Numbered from the stretch's first letter, positions 7,571-16,894 are shown. The stretch is 64,000 bases of DNA from a bacterium (GCA_015075175.1 JABTUV010000009.1:124001-188000); one strand, 5' to 3'. Notes: generated from the letters alone by a model not told the origin. Made by a program: numbers and translations.

Positions 7571-10012
7571 ATGTTAACCCCCAAGCGCCCCAAAGGCCCC
7601 GGCGCCGGCGTCGATTTCTTCGAGACCATCGTCCCGCGCGATCTCTTCCAGCGCATCCAGAAGCGCGACGGTCGCATCGTCGATTTCGACAAGCGCAAGG
7701 TCACCGCCGCCATCTGGAAGGCTGCCCAGGCGGTCGGCGGCAAGGACCAGGCCCTCTCCGACATGCTCGCCGACCGTGTCATCATCTACCTCTCCGGCCT
7801 CTACGACGACCACCTCCTTACCGTAGAGGAAGTGCAGGACGCGGTGGAAAAGGTCCTCATCGAAAACGGCCACGCAAAGACCGCCAAGGCCTTCATCCTC
7901 TACCGGGAAGAGCGGCGCCGCCGGCGCGAGATGCGCACCAGCCTGGAGAGCGAAGCCCCGCCCGACGCCGCCGACCTGCCGCTGCCCAGCCTGTCGGTTC
8001 GCACCAGCGGCGACGAGATCGTGCGCTGGGACCGCCGCCGCATCACCGACGCGCTCGTGCGCGAGACCGGGCTGCCCCGCACGACCGCCGACCGGATCGC
8101 CATCGAGGTGCAAAAGCAGGTCATCCACTCCAAAATCCAGACCGTGACGGCGGGTCTCGTGCGCGAGCTGGTCAACGCAAAGCTGGTGGAACTGGGTTTT
8201 GAAGAAGAGCGGCGGCTGCACGCGCGGCTGGGCGTGCCGCTCTACGACGCCGAGCGCATCCTGACACGGCCGGCGACGGCCGGTTGGGGCAAGACGCCGA
8301 CCGGCAACGCCCCCGCCGCCGGTAACGCCGCCCTGGCGGATGCCATTACCCGCCAGTTCGCCCTAGCCCGCGTCTTTCCCGAGCCTGTCAACGACGCCCA
8401 CCTGCAAGGCGAACTGCACATCCACGACCTGGGCCAGGTCACGCGACCGTATTCGCTCCTGCTTACGCCGGAATACGTGAAGAAGTACGGCCTGGCGCTG
8501 CCGGCGGCGTTCGCCACGGCGGGGCCGGCGCGCCGCGCCGGCACGCTTTGCGCCCATCTCGCCCGCGCCAGCGCCGCCCTGGACGCCTGCTTCGCCCATA
8601 CCGTCGCCTGGGAGGGCTGGAACGTCTTCCTTGCGCCCATGATCGAGGGGATGAAGGAGTCCGATCTGGCCGATCTGTGCGAGGGGATGCTCTACGAGTT
8701 CAGCCAGCAAGGCTCCATGCAGAGCGCAGGCCCCCTGCGAGTGGACCTGCACCTCTATCCCGGCGTGCCGGCGCACCTGGCGGACGTGCCCGCGCTGGGA
8801 CCGGGTGGAGAACCGACGGGCAAGTGCTACGGCGAGTATGCGCGCCCCGCGCGCCGCCTCCTTTCCGCCCTCCTTGCGGCCTATGAAAAGGGCGACGCCC
8901 TGGGCCGGCCCTTCGGCTCCCCGCGGCCGCTCCTGCACGTTTCGGCGGCGGACCTGGAGGAACCGGCGGCCCGCGACCTCCTCAAACAGGCCGGGCGCGT
9001 GGCCGAAAGCAAGGGCAATCCTACCTTCGTCTTCGACCGCGACGGCGACGTGTACGCGGGCGACGTGGGGCGGCTCAATTACGCGCCCGGCCGAACCGAG
9101 GCGCGCGACATCCGGCATCCCTGGAAGCTGCGCTGCGCCGCCTTGGGCCTGGTCAGCCTCAACCTGGCCCGCGCCGCCTATCGCGCCGAAGGCAGCGACG
9201 AGCTTCTGGAGAATCGCATCTCCGACCTGTTGACCCTGGCCGCACGCGCTCACGAGGCCAAGCGCCAGTTCCTCTCGCTGCTGCTGGCCAAGGGCGACGC
9301 GGGTCCCCTGGCGCTCCTCTCGCAGCGGATCGACGGCGAAGCCCTGCTGCGCCTGCCCAGCGCCGTGGGCCTCGTCGGGCTGGTCGGCTTGGACGCCTTG
9401 TGCCGGGTGCATTGGGGGGTCTCGCTGGAAGAAGATCTGGCCGGCCCGGGTCGCGCCCGCGCGCTCCTGGAGTTCATGCGCACCCGCTGCCGCGCCCTTT
9501 CGGAAACCTACGAAATGTCCCTGCTCCTCCACCATCCCGCCGGCGGCAACGCCCTCGCCCGGCTGGCCCGCATGGACTTGGAGCGTTTCCCCCGCGAGAC
9601 CGCCGCCGTGGTCGGCGGCATCCCCGAGGACGGCCTCGTCTATTATACCAGCGGCCTGGCCACGCGCGGGCGGCAGAGTCCCTGGGAACGGCTGCGGCTG
9701 GAGGGAAGCGGCCATGCGCTCCTGGAGGCGGGGGCCGTGACCGTGGTGCATCCCGAGAAACCCGCCGCGGAGGTTTACAAGCTGCTTCCGCGCATCTATC
9801 ACGAGACGGGCGCCGTTCAGTTGGCCTGGACGCCCGAGTTCACCGCTTGCCGGGACTGCCGCGCGCTGGCGCGGGGATTGTCGCCGGTCTGCCGCCAGTG
9901 CGGCTCGTCCAACGTGGAGGAGCTGTCGCGCATGGCGGACGGCTACGGCCCGCTCCAGCCGCGTTCGGCGGCCTGGTGCGAGGCGGTGGAGCGGGGCGCC
10001 CTGGTCGCCTGA
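7571..10012 (+). CDS. nrdD: Anaerobic ribonucleoside-triphosphate reductase homologue (class III, NrdD), divergent
   Basis: 813 aa. Class III reductases make dNTPs from NTPs under anoxic conditions with a glycyl radical. Two ATP-cone regulatory domains occupy about residues 25-120 (RDGRIVDFDKRKVTAAIWKA) and 135-225 (DEIVRWDRRRITDALVRET). The catalytic region has HIHDLGQVTRPYS, GNPTFVFDRDGDVY and LVSLNLARAAYRAEGSDELL, matching the family's TINLPR block. The C-terminus has the zinc site CRDC...CRQC followed by SRMADGYGPL, where other NrdD proteins have R-x-x-GYL as the radical loop. The extra residue before GY and the loss of several family signatures make it a divergent member, so activity is uncertain. 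No nrdG activase is visible nearby. A small thioredoxin-fold gene follows. Confidence 0.75.
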   Translation: MLTPKRPKGPGAGVDFFETIVPRDLFQRIQKRDGRIVDFDKRKVTAAIWKAAQAVGGKDQALSDMLADRVIIYLSGLYDDHLLTVEEVQDAVEKVLIENGHAKTAKAFILYREERRRRREMRTSLESEAPPDAADLPLPSLSVRTSGDEIVRWDRRRITDALVRETGLPRTTADRIAIEVQKQVIHSKIQTVTAGLVRELVNAKLVELGFEEERRLHARLGVPLYDAERILTRPATAGWGKTPTGNAPAAGNAALADAITRQFALARVFPEPVNDAHLQGELHIHDLGQVTRPYSLLLTPEYVKKYGLALPAAFATAGPARRAGTLCAHLARASAALDACFAHTVAWEGWNVFLAPMIEGMKESDLADLCEGMLYEFSQQGSMQSAGPLRVDLHLYPGVPAHLADVPALGPGGEPTGKCYGEYARPARRLLSALLAAYEKGDALGRPFGSPRPLLHVSAADLEEPAARDLLKQAGRVAESKGNPTFVFDRDGDVYAGDVGRLNYAPGRTEARDIRHPWKLRCAALGLVSLNLARAAYRAEGSDELLENRISDLLTLAARAHEAKRQFLSLLLAKGDAGPLALLSQRIDGEALLRLPSAVGLVGLVGLDALCRVHWGVSLEEDLAGPGRARALLEFMRTRCRALSETYEMSLLLHHPAGGNALARLARMDLERFPRETAAVVGGIPEDGLVYYTSGLATRGRQSPWERLRLEGSGHALLEAGAVTVVHPEKPAAEVYKLLPRIYHETGAVQLAWTPEFTACRDCRALARGLSPVCRQCGSSNVEELSRMADGYGPLQPRSAAWCEAVERGALVA

Positions 10013-10024
10013 GGGAGGGTTCGG

Positions 10025-10300
10025 ATGTTCATTAGAATCTTCGGCATGAGCCGCCGGGCGGCCTCGTTGCGCTGGTGCAGGGCGGTCGAAGAGGTGGTGT
10101 CGCAGAGCCGGGGCGGCTCGGCGCTGTCCATGGCCTTCCTGGACCTGGACGAGCGCGCGGCGCAGCGCCAGGCCCAAAAGCACCAGGTGCAAGCTCCCGG
10201 GCCTACCCTGCTGGCCACGACGGAGGAGGGCGAAGTGGTAGCCCGCTGCGCCGACGAAGCGGCGGTCCACGCCTTCCTGTCGCGGTTGCAGGGGCGCTAG
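10025..10300 (+). CDS. Small thioredoxin/glutaredoxin-fold protein without a CxxC site
   Basis: 91 aa, starting 12 bases after nrdD behind a GAGGGAGGG ribosome-binding site. The predicted order is strand (MFIRIFG), helix, strand (ALSMAFLDLDE), helix, then APGPTLLATTEEGEVV with a cis-proline-like PT, and a final helix (AAVHAFLSRL). This is the order of a minimal thioredoxin fold. The usual active-site cysteine pair is missing; only single Cys residues occur (RWC, ARC). Tight linkage suggests it works with the reductase, for instance as a docking or redox accessory protein. This is an inference from fold pattern and position only. Confidence 0.55.
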   Translation: MFIRIFGMSRRAASLRWCRAVEEVVSQSRGGSALSMAFLDLDERAAQRQAQKHQVQAPGPTLLATTEEGEVVARCADEAAVHAFLSRLQGR

Positions 10301-10406
10301 GGCCGACCCCGCGCGCCCAGGCGCCTCACGTTGCGCTGCCACCCGTAAGTGCGCACCGCGCACCGGCGTAGCGGCTGCCCGTCCCATAGCCCCCACCAAA
10401 TTTCCC

Positions 10407-10436
10407 TTGACAGGGGGCGGGCGGTTTTTTTTAGAT
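10407..10436 (+). promoter_or_regulatory. Possible sigma-70-type promoter upstream of the secreted-protein genes
   Basis: TTGACA at 10407-10412 and, after an 18-base spacer, TTAGAT at 10431-10436. The -35 is perfect and the -10 is weak. It lies in the 435-base gap 10301-10735, which otherwise contains only the two operator-like palindromes and no gene. Confidence 0.35.
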
Positions 10437-10512
10437 CATGTGACCTTTGAGATGATCTGGCTTCGCCGGCGGGAAAACGAAGGCCGGCGAGGGATTCTTT
10501 CGGACGTGTTAT

Positions 10513-10524
10513 GTTAACGTTAAT
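10513..10524. promoter_or_regulatory. Operator-like palindrome GTTAACGTTAAT (site 1)
   Basis: One mismatch from the perfect palindrome GTTAACGTTAAC found 107 bp downstream. The TTAACGTTAA core with a central CG resembles operators of LacI-family regulators. It lies 211 bp ahead of the beta-helix gene at 10736. Confidence 0.5.
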
Positions 10525-10619
10525 AGGTGCATTCAGGAGGGTCGGAAACCGGCCTCTTATGGCTCTTCCGAGGAGAGTTTCGCGGCCTCTGGCGCGGGCG
10601 GTCCTTTTGCACCGCGTGC

Positions 10620-10631
10620 GTTAACGTTAAC
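10620..10631. promoter_or_regulatory. Operator-like perfect palindrome GTTAACGTTAAC (site 2)
   Basis: A perfect 12-bp palindrome, 104 bp ahead of the start at 10736. Centre-to-centre distance to site 1 is 107 bp, close to ten helical turns, which would allow a tetrameric repressor to bridge both sites. No regulator gene of the LacI family is in the window. Confidence 0.55.
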
Positions 10632-10735
10632 AGAACCAGCAGGTACGGGATACGTCCATCGCGGGCGTCGCCGGCCGCGCCGGCAGGCGATGCCGGGGAT
10701 GTTCGTCAAACACAATCAGGAGGTGCAAAGACACG

Positions 10736-12589
10736 ATGAAACGCATTTTCTTACTGCTTGCCTTGGGCGTCGCACTTTTGATGCTGCCCGGGCAAGGCCA
10801 GGCGCGCGTCGTCAATCGCCTGGGCGGCGCCGACTTCACCACCATCGGGGCCGCCCTGGCCGCGGCCAACCCGGGCGAGACCATCGAGATCGACGCCGCC
10901 GGCAATCCCTATCCGGACGAGGGCCTCTTGATCATCGGCCAAACCGGGGTCACCCTCACCAGCCGCAACGGCATCGCCCTCCTGCAGCGCACGCGCTTCA
11001 CCATCATGGCCAACAACGTGACTGTCCGCGACATCCACATGGATGGGCAAAAGGCCAACAAGCGCCTGATCACCATCCTGGGGACCAGCGGCGCCACCAT
11101 CCGCGCGTGCACGCTGGTCAATCCGGCCAGCGGCGGAACCGATGCCAACGCCGCCGACGATCTTCTGGACATGGACGAGGCGCTGGACTGCGGCGTCGCC
11201 ATCAGCGCCGAGGGAGGCGAAAACCTCACCATCCAGGACAACGACATGCGCTCGGACAACGACGACACGCTGGCCAACCAGGGCAACATCCAGCTCCTGC
11301 CCGGCGTGGGAACGCGCACCGGCCTCGTGATCCGCGGCAACCTGTTCGGCGCGGAGACCCGCAACGTCTCCTTCTGGACCGGCTGGACCAACGTAACCGT
11401 CGAGAACAACACCTTCGCGCGCGCCGATCTGGGCACGGCCCGCTCGGGAACCAACCTGCTCGTCTCCACGCTGCGCTCGGAGACCCTTGCCGCCAACCGG
11501 CTCTGTCGCAACTGGACCATCCGCAACAACACCTTCACCTACGGCAACGACTGCAACATCGCCTTCGAGCACGCCGTGGTGGAAGGGATCGTGATCGAGG
11601 GCAACACCTTCGTCAACGCGCCCGACTTCAACGCCGTTTCCTTCCAAGCCGGCGGAATACCGACGTGGTGGTGCGCAACAATACCGTGGGCAGCAGCGGC
11701 TCCTGCGGCATCTTTCTTCTACAACGGCGAATTGCAGGGGGATTCGGCGGCGGTCGGCAACGTGCTGGTTTCCGACAACTACCTGGCCGATCCGGCCATG
11801 GGGATGCAGTTGGGACCGGCCGTCAGCCAGGGCATCGTGCTGCGGGACAACGTGATCGACCAGTTGGACAGCACGGTGGGCTTCTCCTTCGTGGGCGGAA
11901 ACTCCAGCGCGCTGGTGCAACGCAACGTGATCTCGCGCGGCGGTAGCAGCAGCTGCGTCAACCTGGACGGCATCGGCGCGGCCATCTTGGACAACGTGTT
12001 CATCGGCGGCCGCCGCGGCGTCTCGTTCTACTCGCAGACCACCTACACCAGCACCGGCGGCAACAACCTGGTGGCGCGCAACCTGATCGTGGAGCCGGGG
12101 TTGTCGGGCAGCGCGGGCCGGATTCACGGCGTCGGCGACTGGGAGGACGCCTCCTCCTACAAGCCGCAATTCGGCGGCAACCGCATCATCGGCAACACCA
12201 TCGTGCTTTCCGCCGAAGACGGCATCTACATCGCCGCTCCCTCCGCGGTCTGTTACAACAACATTTCCGCCTTCAACGTGGGCGGCGGCATCAAGGTGAA
12301 GGCCGGCACGACGCCCGCGCTTCTGGACTTTAACCTGGTGTTCCAGAACGCAGGCGGCAACTACATCGGCACGACTCAGAAGCCGCACGACGTGGTCGCC
12401 AATCCGCGTTTCGTCACCTTCTTCGGAGTCTCGACCGGGGCCGACTTCCACCTGCGCCCCGACAGTCCCGCCCGCAACGCGGGCACCAGCAACGGCGTCG
12501 ATCCCGACTACGTCACGGAACTCGGCGCCCTGCAGGACGTGACCGTCGATACCGCCGTGCCGGCTGCCGCCTGGCAGCTGTACCGGTAG
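10736..12589 (+). CDS. Secreted right-handed parallel beta-helix protein
   Basis: 617 aa with a signal peptide (MKRIFLLLALGVALLMLPG, then QGQARV). The start is supported by AGGAGGTGCAAAGACACG just upstream. The body is a series of short strand repeats with asparagine ladders (IRGNLFG, VENNTFAR, IRNNTFTYGNDCN, VLRDNVIDQL), typical of pectate-lyase-like or carbohydrate-binding beta-helices. A C-terminal block, FHLRPDSPARNAGTSNGVDP, is the usual closing motif of this group. Residues about 306-327 are out of the ancestral frame: a one-base loss near 11655 and a gain near 11713 hide the repeat VVVRNNTVGSSGSCGIFF, readable in the adjacent frame. The substrate is unknown. It probably forms one transcription unit with the next beta-helix gene 43 bp downstream. 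Confidence 0.8.
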   Translation: MKRIFLLLALGVALLMLPGQGQARVVNRLGGADFTTIGAALAAANPGETIEIDAAGNPYPDEGLLIIGQTGVTLTSRNGIALLQRTRFTIMANNVTVRDIHMDGQKANKRLITILGTSGATIRACTLVNPASGGTDANAADDLLDMDEALDCGVAISAEGGENLTIQDNDMRSDNDDTLANQGNIQLLPGVGTRTGLVIRGNLFGAETRNVSFWTGWTNVTVENNTFARADLGTARSGTNLLVSTLRSETLAANRLCRNWTIRNNTFTYGNDCNIAFEHAVVEGIVIEGNTFVNAPDFNAVSFQAGGIPTWWCATIPWAAAAPAASFFYNGELQGDSAAVGNVLVSDNYLADPAMGMQLGPAVSQGIVLRDNVIDQLDSTVGFSFVGGNSSALVQRNVISRGGSSSCVNLDGIGAAILDNVFIGGRRGVSFYSQTTYTSTGGNNLVARNLIVEPGLSGSAGRIHGVGDWEDASSYKPQFGGNRIIGNTIVLSAEDGIYIAAPSAVCYNNISAFNVGGGIKVKAGTTPALLDFNLVFQNAGGNYIGTTQKPHDVVANPRFVTFFGVSTGADFHLRPDSPARNAGTSNGVDPDYVTELGALQDVTVDTAVPAAAWQLYR

Positions 12590-12632
12590 GGGGGAGGTGG
12601 ACGCCATGAAAAGAACTTCTCAAGGAGCAAGC

Positions 12633-15248
12633 ATGATGCGACTCGTCATGATGATCTTTCTCTTCGCGGCGGTCTTCGCCGCACCGGGCTACTGCCAGAC
12701 GGTGGCAGTGGACGCGCTGCTGGGCAACGATGGTACCGGCGTGCCCGCCTACCAAACCCTCCAAGCGGCGGTCAACGCCGTCTTGGCCAACCCGGCCACG
12801 CCCGACGTGATCAATCTTAACACCAACGCGCCCCACATCCAGACGGCCATCGTCCAGATTCCCGTGGTGGGCGGCAACCTGACCCTTCAGGGCACGGCCG
12901 GACGGATCGCCACCATCGTCGGCGCCAATTTCACCAACACGGTGGACTTGGTCAACCAGGGGGCCATCATCTGCTCGGCCACCAACTCCACGATACTCTT
13001 CAAGGATTTTGTGCTGATCCCCCCGCCCGCCAGCATCGTGGGAACGGGGGGCGCGGTAGGCGGCGACGGCAACGGCATGAACGGCCTCGTGCTGCACACG
13101 GACTCCAACAACTCCACCGTAACCTGCCGCAACGTGGTCGTGACCGGCAACAACAACGCCAACCAGCCGACCTCCCTGGACGGCTCGGCCGACCTGACCT
13201 CCAATCCCAATGCCACCTACTGGCCGGGCGCCTGCCTGCGCTTCAACGCCAACGTGGGCATGAACTACAACTTCGAGAACTGCGTGCTCAGCCAAAGCGC
13301 CGACCAGGGGCTCAACGTCAACCAGAACATCAGCGGGGCGACCACCGCCGTCGGGCCGGTGGTGGTGATGTCGGGAACGGGGCGATACACGTATTGTGAA
13401 AACGGTCCGCTCTACTTCAACGCGGGCAGCCTCACGGTGCAGGGCTCCGGCCCGCGCGCCATCGAGCTCTTCCATCCCGGCCTCTCCACCGGCGACAGCG
13501 CGATCGTGATTCACAAGGCGGCGACGGTGCTCCTGCAGAACATCTGGATTCACGACTTCGGCGCCACGACCGGAAATCGCGGCGTGTATGTGCTGGGGGT
13601 GGGAGGCCACAATACGCTGACCATGCGCAACTGTGAGCTGACGCGGGTTTCGGGTACGGTAGTTCGCACCGCGTTCAATCTGCCCAACCCGACGCAGATG
13701 GAAGGCGCCAGTTGGCTGATCGAGGACTGCACATTCGAGGAGAGCGCGCAGCAGGGTTTCTACGATGCCAACAGCCTCACCGTAGCCGGACCCTCGCCCG
13801 CCAGTATCATCTTCCGCCGCTGCACCTTCCGCAACAACGCCGCCAACGGCATCCGTCCGCGCACCTGGCGCAATACGCTGGTGCAGGATTGCTGGTTCTT
13901 CAATAACGGCAAGCAGAATGCGCTGGCCGCCACCCTCGGGTTGAACTACGAGACGGCTTTTGACAACGGCACCCAGTGCTTCATCGACATGGAGTCCATC
14001 GGACGGACCGACACGGTGGGGACGCTGGAGCGTTGCAAGTTCGAAGACGGCGGCAACTACGGCTGTTATGTATTCGCGTTCAATTCCACCATCCGCAACT
14101 GCCTGTCGATTTTCAACGGCGGGCCGGGTATTGGAGCGGGGTCGCGCAACGGCCGCGCCGACGTGATCCTGATCGAGGACTCAACCTCGGCCTTCGACGC
14201 GGATAACCCCACCTTCACGGGGGCGATCGAGACGCGCCTGTGCGCGGTCGCCACGCGTGGCAACGACATCACCTTCCGCCGGCTCTACGTTGAAGGTTCG
14301 CCGCTCAACGGCATCTTTACCCTGTCGGAGTCGTACCGCAACAACGAGCTCAACCGCCTGGAGAACGTGACCATCGTCAACTGCGCGAGTACCGCCGTGC
14401 GCTTGGAGAACGCCACGACGGAACTGGAGAACTGCCTCTTTTTCAACAACTTGGGCGCGGGTCTGCGCAAGCAGGTGAACGCGGGCGACGTCTCCACGCC
14501 CAGTCAGGCCAACGGCCCCATCACCATCAACGGCTGCCTTTTCCAGCAGTGCACGGACGGCGGAGTCACGACCGACTTCAACATCAATGGGATCACCACC
14601 ATTAATAACTCGATCTTCCGCAACAACGGCGGCTACGGCGCGGACCTGACGTCGTGCACGGCGCGCATCAACGAGTGCACGTTCATCAGCAACGCCACCG
14701 CGGGCGTGCGCATCGGACGAGGCCCCGGCCCCAACGCCATTCTCGACTACGTCCGCAACAGCGTGTTTCTCGATAATGCGCAGGCCGGCGTCTACGTCGG
14801 CGAGGCGGCGGGCGCGGCGGTGGGGACCGTGACCAACTGCACCATCTTGGGTAGCAACGACGGCATCCACGTGGAGGGCATCGGCATTACCGCGCCCATT
14901 ACGGTCAGCGACTGCATCATCGGCGGTGCGGGCAAGACCGGCATCTTCGCCGACTCGTTCCTGTTTACGCCCGGCATCACGGTGTCGCACTCTTCGCTGA
15001 TCCTCTCAGGGGTGCACGCCCTGGCGGCGGTCGAGAACGACGCCGGCAACTTTGTGACGCTGACGGCCAGCGTCATCAACAGCGACCCGTTGTTCCTGAA
15101 CGCCAACAATCCGGACGGGGCGAACTTCTTCGACGTGGACAGCAGCTACTTCGGCGACAAGGGCAGCGGCACGCCGCCCATGCCGCTGCGCGGCGGCGCC
15201 GCCTACCTGGGCGGGACGGTCGAGATCGGCGCTTGGAGGCTGTTCTAA
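12633..15248 (+). CDS. Large secreted right-handed beta-helix protein
   Basis: 871 aa from ATG 12633, which follows CAAGGAGCAAGC and opens directly into a signal peptide (MMRLVMMIFLFAAVFAAPGY, cleavage near C-QT). A longer start at 12606 is possible. The mature part repeats short strands ending in N/C ladders (IRNCLSIFNGG, INNSIFRNNGGYG, INECTFISNATAG, VSDCIIGGAG), consistent with a right-handed beta-helix of roughly 25-30 coils. It ends in GAAYLGGTVEIGAWRLF, a terminal motif common in such proteins. No dockerin, anchor or catalytic motif is obvious, so the role (glycan binding, surface or matrix protein) is open. A strong hairpin follows the gene. Confidence 0.8.
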   Translation: MMRLVMMIFLFAAVFAAPGYCQTVAVDALLGNDGTGVPAYQTLQAAVNAVLANPATPDVINLNTNAPHIQTAIVQIPVVGGNLTLQGTAGRIATIVGANFTNTVDLVNQGAIICSATNSTILFKDFVLIPPPASIVGTGGAVGGDGNGMNGLVLHTDSNNSTVTCRNVVVTGNNNANQPTSLDGSADLTSNPNATYWPGACLRFNANVGMNYNFENCVLSQSADQGLNVNQNISGATTAVGPVVVMSGTGRYTYCENGPLYFNAGSLTVQGSGPRAIELFHPGLSTGDSAIVIHKAATVLLQNIWIHDFGATTGNRGVYVLGVGGHNTLTMRNCELTRVSGTVVRTAFNLPNPTQMEGASWLIEDCTFEESAQQGFYDANSLTVAGPSPASIIFRRCTFRNNAANGIRPRTWRNTLVQDCWFFNNGKQNALAATLGLNYETAFDNGTQCFIDMESIGRTDTVGTLERCKFEDGGNYGCYVFAFNSTIRNCLSIFNGGPGIGAGSRNGRADVILIEDSTSAFDADNPTFTGAIETRLCAVATRGNDITFRRLYVEGSPLNGIFTLSESYRNNELNRLENVTIVNCASTAVRLENATTELENCLFFNNLGAGLRKQVNAGDVSTPSQANGPITINGCLFQQCTDGGVTTDFNINGITTINNSIFRNNGGYGADLTSCTARINECTFISNATAGVRIGRGPGPNAILDYVRNSVFLDNAQAGVYVGEAAGAAVGTVTNCTILGSNDGIHVEGIGITAPITVSDCIIGGAGKTGIFADSFLFTPGITVSHSSLILSGVHALAAVENDAGNFVTLTASVINSDPLFLNANNPDGANFFDVDSSYFGDKGSGTPPMPLRGGAAYLGGTVEIGAWRLF

Positions 15249-15300
15249 ACCGCCGGTAAGTCAAGCGCACGGGCAGGAAGCCCGTGCCACGTCACACCAC

Positions 15301-15332
15301 GGCGGGGGCGTCCGGCAACGGACGCCCCCGCC
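15301..15332 (+). terminator. Strong GC hairpin after the beta-helix genes
   Basis: A 14-bp perfect stem (GGCGGGGGCGTCCG with its complement) closed by a GCAA tetraloop, 53 bp after the stop. There is no T-tract, so it may act as an mRNA-stabilising end or a factor-assisted terminator. A smaller stem (GCACGGG...CCCGTGC) lies at 15268-15288. Confidence 0.55.
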
Positions 15333-15345
15333 ATTCGGTATCTTC

Positions 15346-15372
15346 CCCTTAACGAAGGGGGTTGGCGGGATG
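15346..15372. repeat. Palindromic element of the tamB-insert family, intergenic copy
   Basis: CCCCTTAACGAAGGGG followed by GTTGGCGGGAT matches the core and tail of the elements found inside tamB, here in a non-coding gap. Confidence 0.5.
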
Positions 15373-15531
15373 GCGCGGAACAGGATGGGACCTATGAGGC
15401 CCATGGGACCCATGGGACGCGCGGCGGCGCGAGGCGTCGTTTTTTCCGCCGTGACAGCGATGCGCTCTCACGCTACGCTTCCGGTACGCGGCAGCAAGCA
15501 GCCGCACTCCAGAATCGTCACGAGGTGCACC

Positions 15532-16704
15532 ATGTGCGGCTTGCGCCTGTTCCCCTGCTTCCTGGCGACGCTGAGCCTCGCGCTGACCTCGGCGCGCGCC
15601 GACGACTTCGGCAACTTCTACCAGACCGCCTATCAACTCACCCTGGGCGTGCCCGTCAACGGCCAGCACGAAACCGCCGGCGACGTGGACTTCTTCAAGT
15701 TCAACGCCGTCGTCAACCGCCTGTACATCGCCAGAATCACCAATCTGAACGGCCTCTCCGACACCGTACTGCGCCTTTGGGATACCAACGGGACCACCCT
15801 CCTGATCGAAAAAGACGAGATCGGCCAGGGCGAGACCATTACGTGGCGCGCTCCCGCCAGTGGTGTGTATTACCTCTCCGTGCACCAGTTTTTTCCCGAG
15901 CAGACGGGGATTTACACGCTCACCGTCACCGACCAGGGCGCGGTCGTGGACGACTACGGCGACAGTCCGGCCACGGCGCAGGCTCTACCCACCGACGGCG
16001 GCGTGACGCCCGGAAACATCGAGTTCGCCGGCGACGTGGACTTCTTCTCCATCGCTACTCTGCCCGACCAGTTCTATCGCATCGAAACGCTCCTGTTGGA
16101 AAACGGCGTGGACACGGTCATGACGCTGTACGCGGGCGACGGGGCGACCGTCCTGCGGGAGGACGACCAGGGCGGGCGCGAGGCCAACGCCTCGCGCATC
16201 ATCTTCGGCGCCACCCTTTCGGGTCTCTATTTCGTCCAAGTACGGCTGTTCTTCCCCGACGACACCGGCGGATATGCCATCTCCGCGACCGCCGAAGGCG
16301 TTCCCGCCGTCCTCTCCGTGGATGGTCCACCGTCCACCGGCACGCTGGCGACCCGCGACGCCATCGAGGTCTTCGCGTTCACCGGCGTCGGCGGACACCG
16401 GCTGCTCTTCCAGGCGACCGGCGAAGCAACCGGCAGCGCTTTCCAGATGACGCTTCTGGCCGGCAATGGCCTCACTTCCCTTTACAGCTACGACTTTGGC
16501 AAGGCGCCCACGACCACATGGCTGTGCCCTGGCGATGGGACGTACTTTCTGATCCTGGAAGAACCTTACCAAGGTGGAGGTTACAGCCTCTCCGCCTCCG
16601 ATCTCGGGCCGCCACCCCCTCCCGTGGACGTGAACGGCGACGGAGTCGTGGACGTTCTTGATCTCCTGCTCCTCTCTCTCTATTGGCATCAAAGCCCGCA
16701 TTGA
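15532..16704 (+). CDS. Secreted protein with PPC-like beta-sandwich domains and a C-terminal dockerin-like motif
   Basis: 390 aa from ATG 15532, behind GAGGTGCACC. The signal peptide (CGLRLFPCFLATLSLALTSA) ends at ARA-DD. Two clear domains of the bacterial pre-peptidase C-terminal type follow: residues about 25-140 (AGDVDFFKFNA, SGVYYLSVHQFFPEQTGIYT) and 140-255 (AGDVDFFSIATLPDQFYRIE, SGLYFVQVRLFFPDDTGGYA). A third, weaker one runs to about 355. PPC domains usually assist secretion or bind glycans or collagen. After a proline stretch (GPPPPPVDV) comes DVNGDGVVDVLDLLLLSLYW, a calcium-binding dockerin-type repeat at the extreme C-terminus. Only one half of a dockerin is present. No catalytic domain is seen. 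Confidence 0.75.
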   Translation: MCGLRLFPCFLATLSLALTSARADDFGNFYQTAYQLTLGVPVNGQHETAGDVDFFKFNAVVNRLYIARITNLNGLSDTVLRLWDTNGTTLLIEKDEIGQGETITWRAPASGVYYLSVHQFFPEQTGIYTLTVTDQGAVVDDYGDSPATAQALPTDGGVTPGNIEFAGDVDFFSIATLPDQFYRIETLLLENGVDTVMTLYAGDGATVLREDDQGGREANASRIIFGATLSGLYFVQVRLFFPDDTGGYAISATAEGVPAVLSVDGPPSTGTLATRDAIEVFAFTGVGGHRLLFQATGEATGSAFQMTLLAGNGLTSLYSYDFGKAPTTTWLCPGDGTYFLILEEPYQGGGYSLSASDLGPPPPPVDVNGDGVVDVLDLLLLSLYWHQSPH

Positions 16705-16809
16705 GGCGTACCGATTGGTACACTTGGCTGGAGCGACTGTACCGATGGGTGCGCAACGCTGCCGCAAGTTCCTGGCCAGAATCGCATAACTATCTGTTTT
16801 TGATAAAGT

Positions 16810-16815
16810 TATAAT
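16810..16815 (+). promoter_or_regulatory. Possible -10 element for the helical-repeat gene
   Basis: A perfect TATAAT in an AT-rich patch 80 bp ahead of the start at 16895. The -35 region is poor. Confidence 0.35.
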
Positions 16816-16894
16816 CACAGTGCGGGGTGGCACGAGGGTTGCATAGGAGGGCCGTGGGAAATATGGGGATACTTACCAGCGAGGTGGTTTCATC

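Noticed and set aside
8363-10399. Long open minus-strand frame (678 codons) opposite nrdD
   Set aside because: It is the antisense of a confirmed coding gene in high-GC DNA, has no recognisable domain and very low-complexity composition (Arg/Gly/Ala/Gln-rich).
10751-12607. Long open minus-strand frame (618 codons) opposite the first beta-helix gene
   Set aside because: Antisense shadow of the beta-helix gene. It has Val/Asp/Gly/Ala bias and no signal peptide or domain.
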